Assembly: GCF_900104095.1 (NCBI RefSeq)
Contig: NZ_FNJO01000003.1
Coordinates: 372,001 to 436,000, forward strand
Length of the DNA stretch: 64,000 nt
Direction of reading: 5' to 3'
DNA from: Ralstonia sp. 25mfcol4.1
Lineage (GTDB): Bacteria; Pseudomonadota; Gammaproteobacteria; Burkholderiales; Burkholderiaceae
Below are positions 16,979 to 25,508 of this stretch, one piece after another (within the stretch, counting starts at the first letter, position 1; each line of letters opens with the position of its first letter). The position numbers and the translations under genes are program-made. The notes beneath the pieces were generated by a model that was not told where the DNA came from, did no database searches, and saw only the letters and a program-made list of their open reading frames with translations.

Positions 16979-17959
16979 TTACCTGGTGGAAGCGAGCTTC
17001 CACAGGCTTTCGAACTTGCCGCGCTGCGTGGCCATGTGCTGGGTCCACGCCGCGCCGGACAGGTAGGAGATGCCGCGCGCCTCGTTGACGGCGCGGGCCA
17101 GGAATTCGGGGTCTTTCGTCGTGGCCTCGATGGCGTCCTGCAGACGCCTGGCGATCTCCGGCGGCAGGCCACGCGGCGCCGCGAAGCCACGCTCGGACGA
17201 AATCGTGATGTCGAGCTTCTGTTCGCGGGCCGTCGGCACGTCGGCCACCAGGCCGGGGCGGCGCTCGTCGCCCAGTTGCGCCAGCACCTTCACGTCCTTC
17301 GACGCACGGTCAGCCTCGGTGAATTCGGTCGTGCTCATGGCCATCACGTCGATGTGGTGGCCCAGCAGGCTCGTCTTGGTCTGCGACGTGCCGGCGAACG
17401 GAATGTGGTTGACGCGCGCGCCAGTCGCCTGCTGCAGGGCCAGCGCGGCCATATGGCCATTGGTGCCGATACCGTTGCTGCCCATCGACAACCCTTCGGG
17501 GTTGCCCTTGAGCTGCTTCACCAGATCGGCCAGCGACCCCAGCTTGCTGTCGCCGGCCACCACGAACATGGCCGGATCGTCGATCACGCGCGCCAGTGGC
17601 ACGATGCCGGCCGGGTCGTACTTGGGCTTGCGCTGGATCGGAATCGTCAGCAGCGAAGGCGTCGATACGATGCCGATCGTGTAGCCATCGGCCGCCGCCC
17701 GCGCCAGCGCCGAGTAGGCGATCTCGCCCGAGGCGCCCGGCTTGTTCACCACCACGATGCGGGCCTTGCCGCCCAGATGCTTCTGCAGGTACGGCGCCAT
17801 GGCGCGCGCCAGCAGGTCCGTGCCGCCGCCGGCGGCAAAGCCGACGTAGACCTCGATGGGCCGGTCGTCGGGCCAGGCCGCGTGCGCGGACATCGCCGTC
17901 ATCGCAAATGCCGCGACGAAAAGCGATCGGAAGGATCGGGGGGACCGGACTTGATGCAT
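16979..17959 (-). CDS. Bug/TctC solute-binding protein (3), first gene of the operon
   Basis: A 326-residue exported binding protein (signal SLFVAAFAMTAMSAHA). Motifs are IEVYVGFAAGGGTDLLAR, VVNKPGASGEIAYS, HIPFAGTSQTKTSLLGHHIDVM and VADVPTAREQKLD. I chose the ATG at 17959 behind CGGAGAC. A longer frame from 17998 would read through the first palindromic operator. It is the promoter-proximal gene of the operon and is divergent from the IclR regulator. Confidence 0.92.
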   Translation of the reverse strand: MHQVRSPRSFRSLFVAAFAMTAMSAHAAWPDDRPIEVYVGFAAGGGTDLLARAMAPYLQKHLGGKARIVVVNKPGASGEIAYSALARAAADGYTIGIVSTPSLLTIPIQRKPKYDPAGIVPLARVIDDPAMFVVAGDSKLGSLADLVKQLKGNPEGLSMGSNGIGTNGHMAALALQQATGARVNHIPFAGTSQTKTSLLGHHIDVMAMSTTEFTEADRASKDVKVLAQLGDERRPGLVADVPTAREQKLDITISSERGFAAPRGLPPEIARRLQDAIEATTKDPEFLARAVNEARGISYLSGAAWTQHMATQRGKFESLWKLASTR

Positions 17960-17981
17960 GGTTTGTCTCCGCTGCTTGCTG

Positions 17982-18000
17982 CGTTGTACTCTGTACAACG
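17982..18000. promoter_or_regulatory. Palindromic operator candidate 1
   Basis: A perfect inverted repeat, CGTTGTAC-TCT-GTACAACG (8-bp arms), lies 23 bp upstream of the first Bug gene start. A second copy of its core occurs about 99 bp away, next to the regulator gene. Symmetric TTGTAC-N3-GTACAA sites in a divergent gap fit binding by the adjacent IclR protein (inference). Confidence 0.7.
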
Positions 18001-18080
18001 TCGTTTCATAAATTTGAGATAACTATAGTTCGTAAAAGGCGCGGCTCCACTTGGCGTTTACCCGGTACGATGCAAAACGG

Positions 18081-18100
18081 CGTTGTACACAGTACAATCG
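18081..18100. promoter_or_regulatory. Palindromic operator candidate 2
   Basis: CGTTGTAC-ACA-GTACAATCG repeats the core TTGTAC-N3-GTACAA of the site at 17982-18000, with the outermost bases imperfect. It ends 25 bp before the IclR start codon, which suggests autoregulation. Confidence 0.68.
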
Positions 18101-18125
18101 CCAAAAATACGGACCGGATCAGAAG

Positions 18126-18854
18126 ATGAGTAACCACGGGGTAGCCGCCGTCGAAAAGGCGCTTGGTTTGCTGGACTGCTTCCGCCTGGGCGCCGAAATC
18201 CAGTCGCTGGCGCAGCTTTCCAGCACGTCGGGCATGCACAAGACGACGGTGTTTCGTCTGCTGAATTCGCTGGAGCGGATGAGCTATGTGGTGCGCACGG
18301 CCGATGGGCGCTATGCGCTGGGGCCGCGTGTGCTCTACCTGGGCAAGCTGTACGAGCAATCGTTCCAGCTCGGTTCGGTCATCGAACCGGTGTTGCAGGA
18401 ACTGGCGCTGGCCACCCGCGAAAGCGCGTCGTACTACGTACTGCACGGCGACGAGCACCGCATGTGCCCGTATCGCGCCGAGCCAAGCGAAGGCCTGCGC
18501 GAGACGCGCCTGCCGGGCACCATCCTGCCGCTCGACGACACGGCGATCGCATCGGTGCTCAAGTACTGGGGCAAGGAAGACGAGTCGGCCCGGCGCGACG
18601 AGCCGCTGCCGTGGTTCACCGCCGGGGTGCGCGATATCTACACCGCGGCTTTCGCCACGCCGCTGTTCGGCGCCGGCGACAAGTTCATCGCCGCGCTCGC
18701 GCTTTCCGGCCCGGCCTCGCGCCTGGAGGCGGCGGACCGTACCGAGATCGCCCGCGTGCAGCTGGTGGCTGCCACCAAACTGTCAAGGCTGCTGGGCGCG
18801 AGTCCGGCTTGGTGCGAAAAGATCTACGGCACGGACCACTTCACTCACGACTGA
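18126..18854 (+). CDS. IclR-family transcriptional regulator
   Basis: A 242-residue regulator. The N-terminal winged helix is VEKALGLLDCFR..SLAQLSSTSGMHKTTVFRLLNSLERMSYVV. The C-terminal GAF-like effector domain includes SASYYVLHGDEHRMCPYRAEP and FATPLFGAGDKFIAALALSGPASR. I chose the ATG at 18126; an in-frame ATG at 18051 would place the palindrome inside the gene. It is transcribed divergently from the seven-gene catabolic operon and most likely controls it in response to the substrate. Confidence 0.9.
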   Translation: MSNHGVAAVEKALGLLDCFRLGAEIQSLAQLSSTSGMHKTTVFRLLNSLERMSYVVRTADGRYALGPRVLYLGKLYEQSFQLGSVIEPVLQELALATRESASYYVLHGDEHRMCPYRAEPSEGLRETRLPGTILPLDDTAIASVLKYWGKEDESARRDEPLPWFTAGVRDIYTAAFATPLFGAGDKFIAALALSGPASRLEAADRTEIARVQLVAATKLSRLLGASPAWCEKIYGTDHFTHD

Positions 18855-19126
18855 AGCCGGCGCCGCCAGCTTCGACCGCGGCTTTCGGCAATGGATGGCT
18901 CCGGTTCGCCAGGCTGGCTGACGGGCACGTCCTCGATGGCTCCCCGCCATTCCCGGCCGCCGCACCGAATATCGGGCCGTGGTGTCGATGTGCTGGCCGA
19001 CTTTCTCCGCGACCGCGCGAGGTGGCGAGTCCGCCCGTTAGCCGGCGATCTTCATCGTCTTCCCTGATTTGACGGCTCCACCCGGCCCCGACCGTGTAAA
19101 CTCCCCGTTTTTTTCATCCAGCCGAC

Positions 19127-19825
19127 ATGATGCAAGTGCCACAGCGCACGGGTCTCAGCGGCCCGAAACTGCTTCGCCTGCTGGCTCGCCTGACCGATGC
19201 CGGAGCCGCTGCCGCCCCGCCATCGCTGTCTGCCGTGATGAGCCGGTGGCTTGGCTGGACCGACGCCATCGCGCTGTCGGCCGCGCTCAATGGCAGTCCG
19301 CCGGAAGCGCCGTCCAGCGCACCCGCGCGGGCGGGCAGCGGCAGGCCCGTGGCCATTGGCGACGCCGCCGGCACCCATGTGCGCGCCATGCTGACCGCGG
19401 CGATCACCGGGCAGGCCACGTCGGCCGACACCCGCCGCCGCATGCCGGCGCGCTCCGCCGCGCCCGATCCGGCCGAAACCGATTTCGGCGTGCATCGCCA
19501 GCGCTACGTGGCGCTGCAGCAGCAGATGGAACACGAGATCGCCGGGCTGCGTGCGCGGTTGCGTACGGCCCTGGCGGCGCGCACGACGTCGGCGGGACGG
19601 CTCGCCATGCTGGATACCGTCATGGAGCAGGTGCTCGGCCCGCGCGAACAGGCCGTGCTGGCGGCCGTGCCGGGGATGCTGGAACCGCATTTCACACGGC
19701 TGCGCGGCGCCGAGGGCGCGTGGCTCAACGAATTTCGCAGGGACATGCAGAGTGTGCTGCTGGCCGAGCTGGAGATCCGCTTCCAGCCGGTGGACGCGCT
19801 GCTCGCTGCCCTGCGCGAAAGCTGA
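19127..19825 (+). CDS. DUF3348 protein, first gene of the motor-like cassette
   Basis: A 232-residue soluble protein matching the DUF3348 pattern: an N-terminal LSGPKLLRLLARLTD helix with LSAVMSRWLGWTDAIALSAAL, a low-complexity linker, then a conserved C-terminal helical half (DFGVHRQRYVALQQQMEHEIAGLRARLR and FRRDMQSVLLAELEIRFQPVDALLAALRE). There are no membrane segments. It lies 6 bp before the DUF802 gene and heads four tightly packed genes. Its function is unknown. The cassette context suggests a cytoplasmic partner of the MotA-like membrane protein. Confidence 0.85.
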   Translation: MMQVPQRTGLSGPKLLRLLARLTDAGAAAAPPSLSAVMSRWLGWTDAIALSAALNGSPPEAPSSAPARAGSGRPVAIGDAAGTHVRAMLTAAITGQATSADTRRRMPARSAAPDPAETDFGVHRQRYVALQQQMEHEIAGLRARLRTALAARTTSAGRLAMLDTVMEQVLGPREQAVLAAVPGMLEPHFTRLRGAEGAWLNEFRRDMQSVLLAELEIRFQPVDALLAALRES

Positions 19826-19831
19826 ATCGAC

Positions 19832-22447
19832 ATGAAGAAACCTTCCACAACCGTTGCCGCACCACTGGCGGTCTTCCTCGCGGGTCTGGCCGTCGTCGGC
19901 TGGGTCGGTGCCGGCTACGCTGGCACGAATGCGCTGGCGCTGGCCGTCACGCTGATCATCGGCGGCTTCTATGTGGGCGGCGCACTGGAACTGCGCCGCT
20001 ACCGCGAGGCCACGCCCACGCTGACCGCCGCGCTGGCCGACCTGGCCACGCCGCCGGCCAGCCTTGCGGCGTGGCTGGACCGCCTGCATCCGAGCCTGCG
20101 CAACGCCGTGCGCCTGCGCGTGGAAGGTGAGCGCGTGGCACTGCCCGGCCCGGCCATGACGCCGTATCTGGTGGGCCTGCTGGTGTTGCTGGGCATGCTC
20201 GGCACCTTCCTCGGCATGGTCGGCACGCTGCGCACCACCGGCGTGGCGCTGGAAAGCGCCGCAGACCTGCAGGCCATCCGCGCCTCGCTGGCGGCTCCGG
20301 TTAAGGGACTGGGCTTCGCGTTCGGCACGTCGGTGGCGGGCGTGGCCACGTCCGCCATGCTCGGCCTGCTTTCCGCGCTGGTCCGCCGAGAGCGGGCGCA
20401 GGCGGCGCAAATGCTCGATGAACGCATCGCCACCACGCTGCGCGTGCATTCGCGCCATCACCAGCATGACGCCGTCTATGCGTTGCTGCAGCGGCAGGCC
20501 GAGCTGATGCCCGCGCTCGTGGATCGACTGGACACCATGACCACCGCGATGGCCCGCCAGAACGACGCGCTTGGCGAGCGCCTGTCGGCCAACCAGGAGG
20601 CCTTTCACGCACGCACCGACGCCGCCTATGCGCGGCTGGCCGACACCGTGGGACAGTCGCTGAAGGAAGGCATTGCCGACAGCGCGCGAGCCGCCAGCGC
20701 GGCCATCCAGCCCGCCGTGGACACCACGATGGCGGGCCTTGCCCACGAAGCCGCCTCCGTGCGCGACACCGTCACGCAGACCGTGCAGCAGCACCTGCAC
20801 AGCCTGTCCGCGCGCTTCGAGGCCACGACCGCCGCCGTGACCGATACCTGGCAGCAGGCCCTGGCGCTGCACCAGCAGGCGAACACGGCCCTGACGTCAG
20901 ACCTGCGGGCATCGCTGGACGGCTTCGGGGAAGCTTTCACGGCGCGCTCGTCGGCAATGGTGGACGCAGTCGGCACCCGTCTCGACGCGGCCAACGCCGA
21001 CGCGGCCCGTACGTGGGATGCGGCGCTGTCGCGCCTGGAGCAATCGGGTGCCGCAATTACCGGCGCCAGCCACCAGGCCATGGCCGACGCATCGGCGGCC
21101 TTCGCGCAGCACGCCGCCGGTATCGCCGGCACGGTCAGCCAGTCGCACGCCGACCTGCAATCGAAGCTGGCCGCACAGGAGACAGCGCGCCAGTCGGCAC
21201 TGGTCGCGAGCGACGAAGCCCGCCTGTCCGCCTGGCGCGATACGCTGGCCGCCATGGCCGCGACCATGCGCGACGAATGGCAGCAGGCCAGCGCCGCATC
21301 GGCCAACCACCAGCGCGAGATCCGCGACGCCCTGTCGCAGACCGCCCACGACATCGCCACGCACGCCCATACCCACGCCACCGGCACCGTGGCCGAGATC
21401 GACCGCCTGCTGCAGGCGGCGTCCTCGCTGCAGGCCGAACTGGCATCGCGCGACGAAGCCCGCCTGTCCGCCTGGCGCGACACGCTGGCCGCCATGGCCG
21501 CGACCATGCGAGACGAATGGCAGCAGGCCAGCGCCGCATCGGCCGATCACCAGCGCGAGATACGCGACGCCCTGTCGCAGACCGCCCGCGACATCGCCAC
21601 GCACGCCCAGACCCACGCCACGGGCACCGTGGCCGAGATCAACCGCCTGCTGCGGGCGGCGTCCTCGCTGCAGGCCGAACTGGCATCGCGCGACGAAGCC
21701 CGCCTGTCCGTCTGGCGCGATACGCTGGCCGCCATGGCCGCGACCATGCGCGACGAATGGCAGCAGGCCAGCGCCGCATCGGCCGACCACCAGCGCGAGA
21801 TCCGCGACGCCCTGTCGCAGACCGCCCGCGACATCGCCACGCATACGCAGCAGCAGGCCAGCGGCACCATCGCCGAGGTGGCCCGCCTGGCCCAGGTGGC
21901 AACCGAGGCGCCCAAGGCGGCTGCCGACGTCATCGCCGAACTGCGCCAGAAGCTGACCGACGGCATGGCGCGCGACAACGCGATGCTGGAGGAACGTGGC
22001 CGCCTGCTGGAGACGCTGGGCACGCTGCTCGACGCCGTGAACCACGCTTCCACCGAACAGCGCACGGCGGTGGATGGCCTGGTCACGACCACGGCCGACT
22101 TGCTGGAACGCGTGGGCACGCGCTTCACCGAACAGGTGGCGCAGGAGACTGGCAAGCTGGACGGCATCGCCGCGCAGATCACGGGCAGCGCCGTGGAAGT
22201 GGCGAGCCTGGGCGAAGCGTTCGGCGCGGCGGTGCAACTGTTCGGCGCCTCGAACGACAAGCTGGCCGAGCACCTGGCGCGCATCGAGGCCGCGCTCGAC
22301 AGGTCGATGACCCGCAGCGACGAACAACTGGCCTACTACGTGGCGCAGGCCCGTGAGGTGGTCGACCTCAGCATGCTGTCGCAGAAGCAGATCCTGGAGA
22401 ACCTGCAGCAGTTTTCCGCGCAACAGCCCGGGGTCGAGGCGGCATGA
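19832..22447 (+). CDS. DUF802 protein: MotA/ExbB-like membrane unit with a long coiled-coil tail
   Basis: An 871-residue protein. Four hydrophobic segments (residues ~10-30, 33-52, 110-132, 158-183) and the paired motifs LVLLGMLGTFLGMVGTL and GLGFAFGTSVAGVATSAMLG follow the MotA/TolQ/ExbB/ZorA plan, in which helices 3 and 4 line the ion path. About 650 residues of predicted cytoplasmic Ala/Gln/Glu-rich coiled coil follow. Within it, residues ~461-690 contain three 80-residue repeats (DEARLSAWRDTLAAMAATM..). The stop overlaps the start of the OmpA/MotB-like gene (ATGA). I infer the stator subunit of a peptidoglycan-anchored, ion-driven complex; its output is unknown. Confidence 0.85.
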   Translation: MKKPSTTVAAPLAVFLAGLAVVGWVGAGYAGTNALALAVTLIIGGFYVGGALELRRYREATPTLTAALADLATPPASLAAWLDRLHPSLRNAVRLRVEGERVALPGPAMTPYLVGLLVLLGMLGTFLGMVGTLRTTGVALESAADLQAIRASLAAPVKGLGFAFGTSVAGVATSAMLGLLSALVRRERAQAAQMLDERIATTLRVHSRHHQHDAVYALLQRQAELMPALVDRLDTMTTAMARQNDALGERLSANQEAFHARTDAAYARLADTVGQSLKEGIADSARAASAAIQPAVDTTMAGLAHEAASVRDTVTQTVQQHLHSLSARFEATTAAVTDTWQQALALHQQANTALTSDLRASLDGFGEAFTARSSAMVDAVGTRLDAANADAARTWDAALSRLEQSGAAITGASHQAMADASAAFAQHAAGIAGTVSQSHADLQSKLAAQETARQSALVASDEARLSAWRDTLAAMAATMRDEWQQASAASANHQREIRDALSQTAHDIATHAHTHATGTVAEIDRLLQAASSLQAELASRDEARLSAWRDTLAAMAATMRDEWQQASAASADHQREIRDALSQTARDIATHAQTHATGTVAEINRLLRAASSLQAELASRDEARLSVWRDTLAAMAATMRDEWQQASAASADHQREIRDALSQTARDIATHTQQQASGTIAEVARLAQVATEAPKAAADVIAELRQKLTDGMARDNAMLEERGRLLETLGTLLDAVNHASTEQRTAVDGLVTTTADLLERVGTRFTEQVAQETGKLDGIAAQITGSAVEVASLGEAFGAAVQLFGASNDKLAEHLARIEAALDRSMTRSDEQLAYYVAQAREVVDLSMLSQKQILENLQQFSAQQPGVEAA
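21211..21930 (+). repeat. 240-bp in-frame tandem repeats in the DUF802 gene
   Basis: Three consecutive 240-bp units begin at 21211, 21451 and 21691 with the same CGACGAAGCCCGCCTGTCCG start. Units 1 and 2 differ at only a few bases. Unit 3 matches for about 150 bp and then diverges. Each unit encodes 80 residues of coiled coil, so gain or loss of a unit would change tail length without shifting the frame. Confidence 0.95.
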
Positions 22448-23109
22448 CGGACGATATCGACGCCGGCGTGGAGCCGACCGTCCCGGCCTGGGCGGTGTTC
22501 GGCGACCTGATGTCGGTCATGCTGGGCGCCTTCGTGCTGGTCCTGCTGGGCGTGATCGGCGTGCAGATGGAACTGTCGGCGCGGCTGGAGAACGAGGTCA
22601 GGCAGCGGCAAGAGGAACTGAAGCGGCGCCAGACGCTGGAACAGGCGCTGGCCGGGCCGCTTGCAGCCGGCCGCGTCACGCTCAAGGATGGCCGCATCAA
22701 TATCAGCGGCAACGTGCTGTTCGCGCTGAACTCCGACCAATTGCAGCCCGAGGGCCGCACGCTGCTCAAGAGCCTGGCCGCGCCGCTGTCGGCCTATCTG
22801 GGCGCACGCGACGAGATCCTGATGGTGAGCGGCTTCACCGACGACCAGCAGGTCCGGGAAGGTAACCGGCGGTTCGCCGACAACCTGGAACTGTCGGCCC
22901 AGCGCGCGCTGACCGTGACCCGTGCGCTGATCGAGGCGGGCGTGCCGCCTGCGTCGGTGTTCTCGGCGGCATTCGGATCGCAGCAGCCGGTTGCGCCCAA
23001 TGCCACGGAAGAAAGCCGCGCGAAGAACCGCCGCGTGGAAATTGCGCCCGTGCCGCGCATATCGGCGGGTGCCGGGGCCACGGCAGGCAAGCCCAAACCC
23101 GATGCATAG
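22444..23109 (+). CDS. OmpA/MotB-like peptidoglycan-binding membrane protein
   Basis: A 221-residue partner of the DUF802 protein. There is one N-terminal membrane helix (residues ~18-41, FGDLMSVMLGAFVLVLLGVIG) with Asp21 at its entrance, the position of the ion-carrying Asp in MotB and ZorB. A short coiled coil and a C-terminal OmpA domain follow (VLFALNSDQLQPEG, VSGFTDDQQV, NLELSAQRALTVTRALIEAGV, KNRRVEI). It would anchor the complex to the cell wall. The start overlaps the DUF802 stop by ATGA, and its own last codons overlap the DUF2894 start. Confidence 0.9.
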   Translation: MTDDIDAGVEPTVPAWAVFGDLMSVMLGAFVLVLLGVIGVQMELSARLENEVRQRQEELKRRQTLEQALAGPLAAGRVTLKDGRINISGNVLFALNSDQLQPEGRTLLKSLAAPLSAYLGARDEILMVSGFTDDQQVREGNRRFADNLELSAQRALTVTRALIEAGVPPASVFSAAFGSQQPVAPNATEESRAKNRRVEIAPVPRISAGAGATAGKPKPDA

Positions 23110-23887
23110 CGACGCATCGCACGACGCGCCAAGTCCCGACCCGCGCGAGGACCGCCGCGACGCCCGCGCCCGGATCGACGGCTGGCGCGACAGTGGCGCC
23201 GACCGCGCCGACCCGGTGCGCTTCCGCTTTATCGAGGCGCTGGCCCGGCGCGCGTCCGCCTACGATGGCGAGGCACGGCGACGGCTGGAGCAGCGGCTGG
23301 CGGCACTGGTTGCCGATTATGGCGATGTGTTGTCACGCGTCCAGACCGAAGTGCCGGCGTCCGGCAAGTCGCTGCGGCGGGCCGACACACGCTCCGACCT
23401 GGCCGCCCTCACGGCGCGGCTTGGCCAGGGCGCCCATCCGGAAGACGCCCTTCCGGAGGACGCCCCGCCGAACGCGCATCCGGCCACACACCGGGGCGCC
23501 CTGCCCGCGTCCCAGGCACCCGGCACGCCCCGGACGCCGGATGCCCGCAACGGGCATCGCGCCCGCCACGCCGAGCCGGCGCTGGCCGACTATTTCCGCG
23601 ACACCTGGGCGCGCGTCAGCGTCGATCGCCAGTTGCGCGATTCGCAGGCCGGTGTGCCGGAAAACGCCGGACCGCTGAACACCAATCACCTGGTGCATCG
23701 CTCGCTGTCGCTGATGCGCGAGGTGTCGCCCGGCTATCTGGAGCAGTTCCTCTCGTATGTCGATGCGCTGTCGTGGCTGGAGGGCATGCACGCCATCTCG
23801 CTCGTGCCCGACCGCGACGCGCCGCGCGCACCGGCCCCGCGCAAGGCGCGGGCCAGGTCATCCAGGTCGGGAGGCGGCACGGCCTGA
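23102..23887 (+). CDS. DUF2894 protein, last gene of the cassette
   Basis: A 261-residue soluble protein. The N-terminal helical part is ARARIDGWRDSGADRADPVRFRFIEALARRA, where the 'aDpvRf.fiEaLarRa' core is typical of DUF2894. A Pro/Ala/His-rich linker follows, then a conserved C-terminus (YFRDTWARVSVDRQLRDSQA, GPLNTNHLVHRSLSLMREVSPGYLEQFLSYVDALSWLE) and a basic tail. The start ATG at 23102 lies inside the end of the OmpA gene (8-bp overlap), so translation is coupled. Function is unknown, probably the second cytoplasmic effector of the cassette. Confidence 0.85.
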   Translation: MHSDASHDAPSPDPREDRRDARARIDGWRDSGADRADPVRFRFIEALARRASAYDGEARRRLEQRLAALVADYGDVLSRVQTEVPASGKSLRRADTRSDLAALTARLGQGAHPEDALPEDAPPNAHPATHRGALPASQAPGTPRTPDARNGHRARHAEPALADYFRDTWARVSVDRQLRDSQAGVPENAGPLNTNHLVHRSLSLMREVSPGYLEQFLSYVDALSWLEGMHAISLVPDRDAPRAPAPRKARARSSRSGGGTA

Positions 23888-23932
23888 GCCGTCGCCCGCC
23901 CGGACCGCCCTCGGGCCCGCCGGTGACGTCGC

Positions 23933-25237
23933 TCAGGCGGGCTTCCCGGTCTCTGGCGGCGCGGACGCCGGATCGTCCGCGACGGACTCGCCATCCCGCG
24001 TCGCAATCAACGCCCTGGGCGTGAACGGGATGATCGCCAGGATCAGCGCGTACACGGCCGTGGTGGCAATCACGCAGTACACGAATCCGTGCGACGGCGC
24101 GCTGTTGTAGATCCACGACCCCAGCAGGTCGCCGGCACGGCCGGACAGCGCGAGCACGCCATCCACCAGCATCATCAGCGTGCCCTGCAGGCCGGGCGGG
24201 CAGGATCGCATTGCCAGATCCAGGTAGGCGGCGGTGGCAATGCCCCCCATCAGGCCGGTCGGCGCCGCCAGCACCAGCGCCAGATCCGCCGAGTGGATGA
24301 ATGCCAGCGGAATCATCTGCGGTACGGCGATGATCGTGCCCCACCACAGCAGCTTGCCCAGCGCGACCCGCTTGCACAGGTAGCCGTAGATCAGGAAGGT
24401 CGGCACGAAGGCGGCGGCAAAGATGCCGTTGTAGTACGAATACACGGAGTCCGACGCATGCAGCTCGTTGGTCAGGTAGAACTGCAACGGCGTGGCCGAA
24501 CCTGGCGCGAAGTTCCACAGGAAGCAGATCAGCACCGCCGGATAGACGGCCTTGTGCCTGACCAGCCGTTTGATGTTCCCAACGAAGTCGGTGGCGCGGG
24601 CCTGCTTGCGGTCATAGAGCTGTCCGAACACCGATGGCGGCTTCCAGAGCGCCAGCGCGACGATCAGCAGGTTGAAGACGGCCACCAGGTAGATGGCCTG
24701 CCGGGCGGCCAGATGGTCGGAGACGTAGCCCGACGCAAAGGCGCCTGCCACCACCGGCACGGCGCTGATCACGTTCCACAGCGCGCTCAGCCGGCCTGAC
24801 ATCAGCTTTTCCTGGCCCACCAGGGCGATCAACCCCTGATAGGCCGCCGCCACGAAGCGGAATGCCAGCATGGCCATCAGCGTGCCCGCCAGCAGGCCCG
24901 GATAGGAAAAGCCCGAATGGGCCATCCAGACGCAGGCGAGCGCCGTCACCGGCGCGAAGATGAGGAAATAGCCGCGATCGCGCATGCCGAACGGGCTCCA
25001 CTGGTCGCGCGCCAGCCCGAACACGAACGCCACGTAGACGGGGATGCCCGTCACCAGCCGGAACGTGGAAATCTGCGTGGCCGTCGCCTGCAGTTCGTTC
25101 TTGAGTATGTACGACGTCTGGATGTCGACCAGGGCGCCGGCCGGCGTCGCCAGGTAGACGAGCAACGTCAGCCATCCGAAATACGCCAGAGTTCGGTCGC
25201 TGCCCGCCTCGTCCTGACGACCAGAATCGGCCCGCAT
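23933..25237 (-). CDS. MFS transporter (BT1-like)
   Basis: A 434-residue integral membrane protein with about 12 hydrophobic helices. The N-terminal half (YFGWLTLLVYLATPAGALVDIQTSYILKNEL, FGLARDQWSPFGMRDRGYF, YQGLIALVGQEKLMSGRLSA) resembles the BT1/folate-biopterin branch of the major facilitator superfamily. The substrate is unknown. I placed the start at 25237; the frame stays open upstream to 25492 but that part lacks membrane character. It is divergent from the alpha/beta hydrolase gene. Confidence 0.85.
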   Translation of the reverse strand: MRADSGRQDEAGSDRTLAYFGWLTLLVYLATPAGALVDIQTSYILKNELQATATQISTFRLVTGIPVYVAFVFGLARDQWSPFGMRDRGYFLIFAPVTALACVWMAHSGFSYPGLLAGTLMAMLAFRFVAAAYQGLIALVGQEKLMSGRLSALWNVISAVPVVAGAFASGYVSDHLAARQAIYLVAVFNLLIVALALWKPPSVFGQLYDRKQARATDFVGNIKRLVRHKAVYPAVLICFLWNFAPGSATPLQFYLTNELHASDSVYSYYNGIFAAAFVPTFLIYGYLCKRVALGKLLWWGTIIAVPQMIPLAFIHSADLALVLAAPTGLMGGIATAAYLDLAMRSCPPGLQGTLMMLVDGVLALSGRAGDLLGSWIYNSAPSHGFVYCVIATTAVYALILAIIPFTPRALIATRDGESVADDPASAPPETGKPA

Positions 25238-25508
25238 CGTCGCACCTGCCTGAGCCTGCCCGGAGTAAGTGTAGGAAAGAAAACGGGCACCGATCCGGCG
25301 GATCGGAACGGTCGGGGCGATCCCCGGTTCCCACCAGCTGAAAAAGATTGACCTTGATGTGGGCTTCAATCCTACAGTGGTTTCTGGCCCCAACCATGCG
25401 TCGGACAATTCCTGCATGACGGGCCCCGCCCGGCCACGGCCTGCCAGCGCTGGCCCGCCGGATTCCCGCATCGATGCGGATGGCTGCACCACTCAGGAGA
25501 AGCGAAAC

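Noticed and set aside
17982..18100. Possible short CRISPR-like or direct-repeat array from the recurring TTGTAC words
   Set aside because: There are only two copies, each a dyad rather than a direct repeat, and they sit at two divergent promoters; an operator pair is the simpler reading.
19052..20872. Long minus-strand open frame opposite the DUF3348/DUF802 genes
   Set aside because: It is rich in Arg, His and Gly with no domain, lies opposite two well-supported genes, and reflects high-GC antisense openness.
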